Shown piece after piece: positions 44,061 through 56,000 of a stretch of DNA of 64,000 nucleotides. The notes under the pieces were generated by a model. That model saw only the letters and a list, made by a program, of their open reading frames with translations, searched no databases and was not told the origin of the DNA. This DNA is from Biomphalaria glabrata. Lineage: Eukaryota; Mollusca; Gastropoda; Planorbidae. The stretch is taken from assembly GCF_947242115.1 (NCBI RefSeq), contig NC_074720.1:13054645-13118644 (forward strand), read 5' to 3'. Every line of letters starts with the position of its first letter. The stretch's first letter is position 1. The position numbers were made by a program, and so were the translations under genes.

Positions 44061-47000
44061 ATGGGCGTCTCCAGTACAAAACGCAACATAGAGGAAGAAC
44101 CAGAGAACCCGAAAGAAGAGCCACCACAAAAAAAATCAAAATTGTCTTCAGGCGCCGAGGGGGAGCCGTGCTGCTCCAATGAATCTTTAGACCAGGTGAC
44201 CATCAAAACTCTCTTGAATCCTGCCCACATTAGTAGGCCGGCCTACTTGACATATACAAACATATATATATGGAGGCACGGTGGCTGAGCAGTAAATCGC
44301 TCGGCTTCCAAACCGCGTCCCGGGTTCGAATCCTGGTGAGGATGGGGATTTTGAATGTCGAGATCTTTGGGCGCCTCAGAGTTCATCCAGCTCTAATGAA
44401 TACCTGATATTAGTTGGGGAAAAAGAAAAGGTGGTTGGACGTTATGATGGCCACATGACATCCTCGTTAACCGTGGGCCACATCATCTGCCCTATAGATC
44501 AGATGGTCAGAAAGGGGAATATAAGTATATATATATATACATATATATATATAAATGTTGCTTCTACCTTGTGTTTATTTACACAAGAAACATCGTATCG
44601 TAAGAATGCTTCAGTGACTATGACTCCTCTCATCAGATAAAAGCCAGGGCATTAGCTAAGTTCGAAACGATGTCGCTCACGTAGCTGTTTCCGTCCAATA
44701 TGTCCAATGGTACGGCTCGTACCCGATACAGTTTGTTATCAGCTGCGGTGTAGCACTATGTGCAGCAAGCTGCCTTATGGTGTCCGACTCCAGATTTTTT
44801 CTCAGGGTTGATTCCCGAAGCCTTTCCCATGTTGGTGTACAGCAACACGGCAGCAGAGGTATATGGATTCAGAAATTTCTTTCGCCACCCTAGGCAAACG
44901 AACACCTCCTGCCGTAAGTTATATCGTTAATCCTCTCCAAAATATGCTAACGCTTATTTGTGTTCTGTTATTTAGTCCCTCCTCCCTCATCCTCCCGGGT
45001 CTCGCTTTGAAAGATGCACAAAGACTACTTGACGTTCAAAGGGATGCAATCCCACAATAATATTCCCCAAATAAAAATCTTCACTTGTCCCCCTTGTCGA
45101 TAACTTGAACTCTGCTTCTTATAAACGCACCAGGAGAGAACACTTAGAAAAACACGTTTCTTCAGTAATGTCGCTGCCTGGCCACTTATCTGTTATAGGT
45201 ATCTGTTATAGGTAATGAAGCATAATTTCTTGTGATTGGCCACGTCAACACAGACAACATTTCGAGTTGTTGTACTATTTTCCACAAGTCACAGTTAGAT
45301 ATCAATTGGCCATGTCACTGTTGGTTAACTATTGACCATATGGGTTATCTATTGGCCATATGTCACCATTGGTTAACCGTTGGCCATATGTCACCATTGG
45401 TTAACTGTTAGCCATATGTCACCATTGGTTAACTGTTGATTAACTATTGGGCCATATGTCACCATTGGTTAACTGTTGATTAACTATTGGGCAATATGTC
45501 ACCATTGATTAACTGTTGGCCATATGTCCCCATTGGTTAATTATTGGGCCATATGTCACATTGGTTAACTATTGGCCATATGTCACCATTGGTTAACTAT
45601 TGGTCATGTGTCACCATTGGTTTACTATTGGTCATATCTCACCATTGGTTAACTATTGGTCATATCTCACCATTGGTTAACCAATGGGCATATCTCACCA
45701 TTGGTTAACTATTGGTCATGTGTCACCATTGGTTTACTATTGGTCATATCTCACCATTGGTTAACTATTGGTCATATCTCACCATTGGTTAACTATTGGT
45801 CATATCTCACCATTGGTTAACTATTGGTCATATCTCACCATTGGTTAACTATTGGTCATATCTCACCATTGGTTAACTATTGGTCATATCTCACCATTGG
45901 TTAACTATTGGTCATATCTCACCATTGGTTAACTATTGGTCATATCTCACCATTGGTTAACTATTGGTCATATGTCACCATTGGTTAACTATTGGTCATA
46001 TCTCACCATTGGTTAACTATTGGTCATATCTCACCATTGGTTAACTATTGGTCATATCTCACCATTGGTTAACTATTTGCCGTATATCACCATTGGTTAA
46101 CTATTTGCCGTATATCACCATTGGTTAACTATTTGCCGTATATCACCATTGGTTAACTATTGGCCATAGAACAAATCATCAAAAATTCTATCACTGATAT
46201 TTCAGGGCCAAGAACTTATTTTTATACAAAATCCTTTATAAAACTGAGAGATGTGATCTCCACAGTCTAGCTATGCTCACTTTCAGATTACAATTAATCA
46301 TTTCCTTTTAATTGATACACATAATAATCTTTGTATTGGTTTTTATTATTGTAACTTATATTATTAATATCAGTTTTTCAATGATGTTTTCCCTCCCCTC
46401 ATCCCCATAGAAAACACCTGACAAGGTTTTGGGCTGGGCAGATTTGCCCTACGTTGCCTTGCTGCAGATTTACTCTTTCCTGCCCAATAAGTACCGGTAC
46501 AATATGGCCCTGACGTGCCAAGCCTGGTCCAAGCCTTTCGCCAGACCGGAGATCTGGAGGAGCGTCTCATTTCGCTTTGACAGCCATGAGGATTACAGAG
46601 CCAAACTCTTCTGCGAATATCTATCGCTCAGTGGGGTGAGGTATCTGGACATTAACTGTGCCAGTAAGTTATTTTATGCTTGTAATAAACAGAGGCGGCC
46701 TTAACAGATCGCGGGACCCCAGGCGAGGGTCATATCAGGGCCAGAATATTTGTACAATGGGATGACGGTGACGAAATATTGTTTTTAATCGCGGTGCTCC
46801 CTAAGGCGCAAGGCTTGGGGCGGTTACCCCACTCGCCACCCCTTAAGGCCGCCTCTGTAAATTTAATAAAATTCCTCATAATTGCGCCATAATGGCAGTT
46901 AAGGTCGGTTAAGTTAATATATCTAGCCTATTTTGTGCTTCTAGTTGTAAGATGTCAATCTGAGAGTTATATGTATGGTATTGACAAAAAAGTTGGTCAG

Positions 47001-50000
47001 TATATTTTTGATAAGATTATTTCAACATCTATAAGTGAATTAAACTTATTACTAACTACATTTCTTCATAAATATTCACTAAAAGTTGTTTGAACCAAAC
47101 AAACTATGGAACAATGTGGTGATAGAAAATGTTGGATTGGCTGTATTTTAGAAATTTAAAGAATACCACACATCGGCTATACTTGTTATAGACTACAAAC
47201 TTGACAACTTTTGTGCAATATTTTTGTTGCATTTCAATAAAATTTAATCCTATACTCTTAAGCGAGCAATTCTTGTATGTATGTATGTATGTATGTATAT
47301 ATATTTATATTTATATATATATATATAAATTTTATTTCGAAAACGGCTCTAACGATTTTCTTTAAAATTTCAAGGTATGTGCATAATAGTGAGAAAAAAA
47401 TTCTCAACTCATTGGCCACATCGGGAAAACTCAAGGTCGACCGTTATATCGGTTTGAAAATGCCTCATTATCGAAAAATTAATTTTGGCTAGAATGTTTT
47501 ATGAATGAAAATTTTCTATATGACGTCAATGGGAAAAAAACTTGACACCGCTTACGTCACTAGGCTCACAGCAGAAAAGAAAAAAAAACTTTACACCTCC
47601 TACGTCACTGGCTTACAGCCGTTCACTAAAGCATTTCTTTGCTACAAGTTTTATCGCGTTTCAATGAATAAAAAGACACAACATTTTGCGCACCGTAGTT
47701 GAAGGTTTAGAACAGTGTTTGCGTTCATTTTTAACTGAACATCAATTGATCAAGCACGTGGTTATCTGAAGACGCCCAAGTGTTTACAAGTGTTTCTACA
47801 AATTAAACATTTCATCCCTGTTAAATAAGGTAAGTGAAAAGAAGAATTTGATTTATGTGCATAACTTTAATTAGCTAGAATGTAGGCCGAAAGGAATAGA
47901 TATGGTCCTTATGGATTTTGATTCTGGAATCTACGTCTAAATCTAGATCTTGATTCAAGACAGCTAGATTCCCAGGGGATGCAACTGCTATGTTGCTCGC
48001 CATTATTCTTGCACAATAGATGGAGGTTTACGACGTAGGCTAATAAGATTTCTAGAGGATGGTGACTTATCCCTAAGCAGCAACATGATACTTTTCTTTT
48101 GTTTGTTGGGAATGGTTATAAAACATCTCATCTAGCTATTGGCCACAAAACAGCTCATCTAGCTATTGGCCACAAAACAGCTCATCTAGCTATTGGCCAC
48201 AAAACAGCTCATCTAGCTATTGGCCACAAAACAGCTCATCTAGCTATTGGCCACAAAACAGATCATCCAGCTATTGGCCACAAAACAACAAATCTAGATC
48301 TAGCTATTGGCCACTAAACAGTTAAATCCAATGAGTCAATACAATCCATCTATGGGATAGAAATGTTCACATGCAATTGTGGAGTGGAATTGGTGTGAAC
48401 GTCCATTTCATTTGCCATAGCTCTAATGTTTTTTTTTTAATATAATGCACACATTTTAATACTATTATTACTAATACTATTATTTATGTAAGCATTATTA
48501 TTTATTATTTTATTAATTGTTATTATGAAGTTAATATTTATTGATATAACGTTATTATTCGGAATTTTAATATTCAGTAGTGTAATATAGTATACCAATT
48601 ATATTTTTACAAAAAAAACACCAATTTAATCCATTGCTATTAGGAAGATGCCGCGGCCAAGAAAACGTCAGTTATTCAACTTCAACCAAGAATCTAGAGA
48701 AGGAAACAACAACGCTGATCCAGCTAAAGTCCCTCGCCTTTCTTTGGTTTTACATGAACGGGATTCAACTTCAATAAATTGCCAGTCTTCATTGAATCAC
48801 CAGCCTTCAACTACAATAAATTGCCAGTCTTCATTGAATCATCAGCCTTCAACTTCAATAAATTGCCAGTCTCCAGTGAATCACCAGCCCTCATTTTCAA
48901 TAAATTGCCAGTCTTCATTAAATCACCAGCCTTCAACTTCAATGAATTGCCAGTCTTCAGTGAATCATCAGTCTTCAACTTCAATAAATTGCCAGTCTCC
49001 AGTGAATAACCAGTCTTCAACTTCAATGAATTGCCAGTCTCCAGTGAATCATCAGTCTTCAACTTTAATAAATAGCCAGTCTTCATTAAATCACCAGCCT
49101 TCAACTTCAATGAATTGCCAGTCTCCAGTGAATCACCAGTCTTCAACTTTAATAAATTGCCAGTCTTCATTAAATCACCAGTCTTCAACTTCAATAAATT
49201 GCCAGTCTCCAGTGAATCACCAGCCTTCAAATACGACAAATCTCAGAGAAGCTTCAACTAGAGCAAATGCAGTTATTAGAAATATCGTCAAACTAGAAAA
49301 TTCTGAGAAGCGTTTAAGGAAACTTGAGGATCTGCGACTTCGAGCTTCACGACGACTTAAAGTGGAAACTTGCACACAGTATTCTCAGAGACTTGAAGAT
49401 CTGCGGCAGAGAGCTTCACATCGACTTCAAGCGGAAACTTGCACACAGTATTCTCAGAGACTTGAGGATCTGCGACAGAGAGCTTCACAGCGACTTCAAG
49501 CGGAAACTTGCACACAATATTCTCAGCGACTTGAGGATTTGCGACAGAGAGCTTCACAGCGACTTCAAGCGGAAACATGCGCACAATATTCTCAGCGTCT
49601 TGAGGATCTGCGACAGACAGCTTCACAGCGACTTCAAGCAGAAACATGCGCACAATATTCTCAGCGACTTGACGACATGCGACAACGAACTTCAAGACGA
49701 TATGTAAATGAAACTCCCATAGAATATTCTAAGCGACTTGACGACTTGCGACGAAGAGCTTCACAGCGACTGGAAACTGAGTCTCCAACAGAATATTCCA
49801 AACGACTTTATGACATGCAAAATCGTGCTTTACAACGAAAAAATAATGAAACGCCTACTCAACGAAATGAGAGACTTGAAGAAATGCGACAGCAAGCAGC
49901 CATAAGATTATCTGAAGAAACCCACGAACAACGCATCGAGAGACTTGAAGAAATGAGACAAGGGGCAGCCATAAGATTATCTAAAGAAACCCACGAACAA

Positions 50001-53000
50001 CGAAATGAGAGACTTGAAGAAATGCGACAGCAAGCAGCCATAAGATTATCTGAAGAAACCCACGAACAACGCATCGAGAGACTTGAAGAAATGAGACAAG
50101 GGGCAGCCATAAGATTATCTGAAGAAACCGACGAACAACGCAATGAGAGACTTGAAGAAATGAGACAGCGGGCAATACTAAGGTTATCTGCAGAAACGAA
50201 GATAAAAGAGGACCAACGTTTGGAGGAACAAAGACGGCGTGACGCAAGACGAAGAGCAGCCTTGGAGAAAACTAAAGTACAAACGTACAAGAGCGCAGTG
50301 AACTCAAGTGTTAACTATAGATCATTGGGCCCCTTTACAATTACATGCATACATTGCCAGGCGATACATTTTCCAGAGGAAAGAGTTGGCAACAAAGTTA
50401 ACAGAGACTCCTTCGGGGACTGCTGTTTACATGGTCGAATTTCCCTGGAAGCTCCTATCTTTCCAAATGAATTAATTATTTTGTTTTTAGGTCAGCACCC
50501 TTTGGCACAGGAATTTCATAAGAAGATACGAAATTTAAATGCATGCTTTTCATTGGCATCATTTAATGTGGATGACGACAGGACAATTAATAGCCACGGC
50601 ATTTATAGTTTCATCGCAGCAGGGATGATTTATCATAAAATAAATTTGGCTGTTCATCCAACACAAAATCCAAATGGTGACTACGAAAGACCACAATATG
50701 GTCAGCTCTACTTTCTGGATCCCGACGATGCTGTGAATGAAAGAATTCATCATCCATACAATAGTGACATCAACCAAGACTTAATGAATAGATTGGAGAA
50801 AATCATACGCGCCGTCAATTGTTTCGCTCAGGCATTTAAAATGATGAGAGAAGTGGAGACAGAAACTAGACAACTTGCATCAGCAAACGGAATAGCACCT
50901 CCACATGTTCGACTTTTGTTTACTAATCCTGATGGTTTTGATATCAGGCGCTACAATGTCCCCTCATCCAATGAAGTATGTGCTGTGCTGACACTGAATG
51001 CTGATCAAAGCATTCCAGCTAATGAAATGGTTGTACATCAGCGAGGCAAAGAAATAGTTACTTTAAAGAACACAGACAAACGAACAGAGCCCTTCACATA
51101 TCCATTATTTTATCCTAAAGGCACCTTTGGATATTCTGTGGATCTAAAGCTACAACAGCCTTATCCCAGTCGGCAGCATCTAACAAGACTGGAAATGGCA
51201 CAATACCGTATTGCTTATCGCAAAGGACTCACCAAAAATCTCCCACTTGAAAAAGATCGAAGCGATCTTGATCTACGTGAAACACAATTCAACGCACTAC
51301 ATTTTGGTGGCCGACTGTTTCAGCAGTATCTGGTTGACACATTTATTAGAGTCGAACGCGATCGCATCCAGTGGATCAAGTCCAACCAAAAGAAGATTCT
51401 GGCTGAAAAATACATAGGAGTGTCTAACTTTCTTAAAGAACTGGCTGAAAAGAAAGATGCTGTTGTTGGTGAAACCATCATTTTACCATCCTCCTTCCCA
51501 GGCTCAACACGATACTATGCTGAACAATTTGAAGACGCCATGGCTATAGTACGACGCTTCGGTTCACCAGACTTCTTTATAACCATGACATGTAATCCGG
51601 AATGGCCTGAAATAAAAGAAGCTGCCCGTATTGTTACCGAGGAAGGGTTTGTTATTCAGCAGCGAGCTCAAGATCGTCCTGATCTCGTTGCGAGAGTAGC
51701 AAAGCTGAAGTTTGAAACCATTATTGAGGAATTGTACAAGAAACAAATCTTTGGGAAAGTAGCAGCCTATGTTTATACTATTGAATTTCAAAAGCGTGGT
51801 CTCCCTCACATGCATCTTTTACTAATTATGAGATCGGAAGACAAAGTGCACAATCCTGATGAGCTAGATGATTTAATTTCTGCTGAGATCCCAGACAACA
51901 CAGATCCTGAGTTGCGAGAACTGGTATTGAAATGGATGATCCATAATCCTTGCGGTGAACATGACTTAAATGCGTCATGCATGAAAAACCACAATGGAAA
52001 AATTCACTGCCGTTTCGATTTCCCCAAACCTTTTCAAGAAACAACATCACTGGTTGACGACGAAAAACCAAAATTAAGACGTCGGTATGATTCCAGACTG
52101 GACCAGCAGAGCCCTGAATTTTCTCACGAACTAGCTGTCTACCGAAAAGACAAGTCTGGTAGAAGAATAACCAGAGACAACCGCCACGTGGCTCCTTACA
52201 ATGCATATTTGCTGAAACTTTTCAATTGCCACATAAACGTTGAATTTGTTGGAAGCATTAGAGCAGTGAAATATTTATACAAATATATTTACAAAGGACA
52301 TGACTGCGCCTATATTAAAATTGTGGAGGAGCAAAAAAGAATAAATTATAATGAACCAGACACATACATTGAAGGGCGGTGCATCACACCACCGGAGGCT
52401 TGCTGGCGTTTATCTGGAAATGAACTCCAAAAGAAGAGCCATGTAGTGCAACGTCTTGACATACATCTTCCTGGTCACTACCGAATGTCAGACATTGTGA
52501 ATGTGCAAGAAGATCTGTCGGACACTGGCATTAAGGGTTCCACATTGGAGTCTTATTTCAAAACCAATGCAACCAAGAAGCAAAAAGAAGAAGCTAACCG
52601 TCTTGCTGGACTGGATGAAGAAATTACCTACCACTTTTATTGGCAGATGCCCGAGCATTTTAAATGGATCGGAAGGACGAGTGAATGGGTTGAGAGGCTT
52701 CGACAAATCAATGTTATTGGTCGTATCCACAGCGTTAATTTTGTTGCCCAGCCAGAGTTATACCATCTCAGGATGCTTTTGTACCACGTCAATGACGCTA
52801 CAAGTTTTGACGAACTTCTTAAATTTAATGGTATCAGGCATGCCACGTTCAAGCAAGCGTGTCTTGCTCGAGGGCTTGCCTATGATGACCAACAGTGGAT
52901 AGATGGTCTGCAGGAATCGGCCATGTCAAAAACACCTAGAGCCATGAGAACACTATTTACACAGATTTTAATATTTGGATCTCCAGAAAATCCAAAAAGA

Positions 53001-56000
53001 CTTTGGGAAATGTTCAAAGCAGATCTGGCTGAAGATTTTCTTCTAGAAATAGAACGCACAGGTGGCCGAGTGGAAGACGCGATAAATCATACCTATCGAA
53101 TTATCGCCTCCAAATTAAATACCGAAGCCACAGAAGGCAGAGATTTTCAGTACTGGGTCAACACCTTTGGCATGGACAACATTGACTTTGTCAATAACCA
53201 TTTAAATGTGGATATGCTTAACAACGACTGCTCAATACTGGAAGGGGAACGGTTGTATGGACTCCTAAAAGGGAAACAGCTTGACATAGTGAATACCATT
53301 CTTGATGCTGTCACAAGTCATAACTCTGGACCAAGATGTTTTTTTATTGATGGACCTGGAGGTACTGGAAAAACGTTTGTGTACAAAACTATTTATCACA
53401 TTCTTCGGGGTCGAAATTTCAATGTGAAATGTATGGCATTTACAGGAATAGCATCAATTCTTTTGCCTAATGGACGCACCTCACACAAAACATTTGGCCT
53501 CAGTGTGCCCCTTACACCTGAATCAGTTTCAAACATAAAGCTAGGATCAATGAAAGCTGCTCAGTTAGCGGAAGTTGATGTATTTTTAATGGATGAGGCC
53601 CCTATGCTGCCAAAATACGGACTTTCTACCGTAGACCAGCTACTAAGAGCAATCGGCAATGCAAAAGAGCCTTTTGGAGGAAAAACAATAGTTTTGGGGG
53701 GCGACTTCCGGCAATGTCTTCCAATTCAGCCACGAGCTAACAGAAGTGAGCTTTTAGACGTATCCCTTAAAAAGAGTGACTTATGGAGACATTTTAGAAT
53801 ATTTCGATTAACCAGAAATATGAGAGTTGATGAAGAAGAGACGGATTTTGCCGAGTTTCTTTTAAGGATTGGAGACGGTGAACTGCCATTGAATGATATG
53901 GGTGAAATAGCATTGCCACAAGATGTCATCTCAAAAACAAACATTATTGACGAAGTTTATGGGGAATGTTTGGCAGATAAAAGTTACGAACAAATGAAAG
54001 ACAGGGCAATTCTGGCTCCCTTAAACAAAGATGTCAATTTAATCAATTGTGAGCTTATAGACAGATTACCTGGAGAGGAAAAAGTCTATTTTAGCTTTGA
54101 TTCAATCAAGGATATGTCAGAAGGTACACTTCAATTTACCACAGAATTTTTAAATTCCATAGACATCGCTGATTTGCCTCCACACAAACTAAAACTAAAA
54201 AAAAACACAATTATCATGCTACTTAGGAACTTAGATGTTTCAGAAGGACTCTGTAATGGGACGAGGCTCATTGTCACTGAACTGTGTAACAACATAATTA
54301 TTGCTAAGATTCTAACTGGCGAACATTTTGGAAAGGCTGTTCACATTCCCAGAATCACTCTAGATTCCAGTAAGGGGAAACTTGGATGCACAATGCAGCG
54401 CCATCAATTTCCTGTGACCCCTGCTTTCGCCATGACAGTCCACAAATCACAAGGTCAAACATTCCAGTTCGTTGGAGTTGATCTCAGGGTCCCAGTCTTT
54501 ATGCATGGTATGCTGTATGTGGCCTTTTCAAGAGTGAAACGACAAAGTTGTTTGAAAGTCCTTCTTCCCCGAGACAACGCAAATTACACCCGGAACGTTG
54601 TGTGGAAGGAAGTGTTGAACTAAGATAAAGAAGGTTAGTATTAGGAGAGTCAAAAGTTACCTACTTTCCTAGAATCTAGATATATAGGTATTGTGTTATA
54701 ATTATTTATAAATAACACTTTCTAATAGGTATCTGTAATAAGGCTTAAAACATTTGGTAGTTGATTTTTTTCTTTGAAAAACGTGGATGGGAAATAGGGA
54801 TTGTATTAGCTGTAAAATGTCCATATTCTCAACTCATTCTAATGCTGAAATATAATGTGCAATGCAATGCTACGGTGGTATGGATAAAGTCATCCCAACA
54901 GTTTTTGCACTATGTTTGATAATAAACTTGGCTATGAATAGGTTGAACATCATAGAGTTCAAACTTTGAGTTCTAAAATTTGTTAACCATTAAAATACAA
55001 CTATTTGTTAGTCGAACATCAGAACGATATGTAACTTCGACCTTTTATTTTATGTCGGCAAATCAATTTAGAATACAAATATAATTATTGTTTGAAATTT
55101 TATTATAAGAAAAACACAAATTAAGATTAATTTGGATATTCCTATTACAGCCTGTTTGTACCGGAGAATTGATGTACTGGATAGCAAGTGGTAGTGGGAA
55201 GCAGAGATGTGAGTCCTCATTAGACATTGCTATGCTAGCTCCGTGGCTTTGAACCAACGTTAGACTATCTATGACCAGCGTTCATCTGACTCAAGGAAGA
55301 TTTGATAATGTACCTAAGGCGTGTCTAACTGCAAGATCCACAGACCTAATTGTTTATGTTTTATCTCTTTGGATATGACATACCTTTATTATAAAACAAT
55401 AATAATCCACTCTAGCCCTACAATTTATGTCTGGAAGAAGTAGAGTTCTTTAGTGCTTGTATATGTTTACCAAAGAACAGTTTTAGTAGATCAGATAAAA
55501 AAACTAAAATATGTCTTACATTTCTACAAAATCGATGCATTGAAACAAATGGAGATCATAGAGATCAAAAGTGATCTAATAATAGTGAACATTTGGTGAA
55601 ACTGCTCAACATGTATTTTGTACATGAATCAAATCTTTTTTGCACCAACATTATATTTTTTTTATCAATTTATTTTTGTTCTCTAGGAAACTCTTGGGTT
55701 TTGCAGTATTTGTTTAATACTGCAGTTAAGTATCCTTTTTTTTTCTAATACCATTAAATTTAACTATTATGTATAATTATTAAATGTATATAATCAAGTA
55801 TTATGTATGGTAATTACATTTAAGTAACACAGTTTTATGTATGGTCATTACATTCATGTATCCAAGTAGTATGTACAGTCATTACATTCAAGTAGCCTAT
55901 CCAAGTTATATGTAAAGTCATTACAATTAAATATCAAAGTATTATGTATGCTTATTACATTTAGGTAACCAATTATTATGTATGCTTATTACATTTAGGT

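Larger units (their letters stand above)
47335..54700 (+). mobile_element. Autonomous Helitron (rolling-circle DNA transposon) inside F-box intron 2
   Basis: The left boundary is placed near 47335, because the next 110 bp recur as a relic at 23124-23256. The right boundary was not found; no clear 3' hairpin with CTRR end was recognised, so 54700 is only a lower limit. The element holds one Rep-helicase ORF on the same strand as the host gene. A probable 5'-UTR intron (donor AAG|GTAAGT at 47829/47830, acceptor ATTAG at 48639-48643) would remove a 27-bp minisatellite. The uninterrupted 6-kb ORF suggests recent insertion. Confidence 0.75.

Noticed and set aside
46682-46865. 8-bp target duplication of the CAGAGGCGGCCTTAA MITE
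   Set aside because: The flanks agree at only 4 of 8 positions, so the hAT assignment rests on the ends alone.
48811-50290. Several open frames antisense or out of frame to the Helitron N-terminus
   Set aside because: Shadows of the 42-bp and 69-bp in-frame repeats of the real ORF.
54624-54720. CCTAG near 54668 as the Helitron 3' end
   Set aside because: No GC-rich hairpin precedes it and there is no independent copy to confirm the border.
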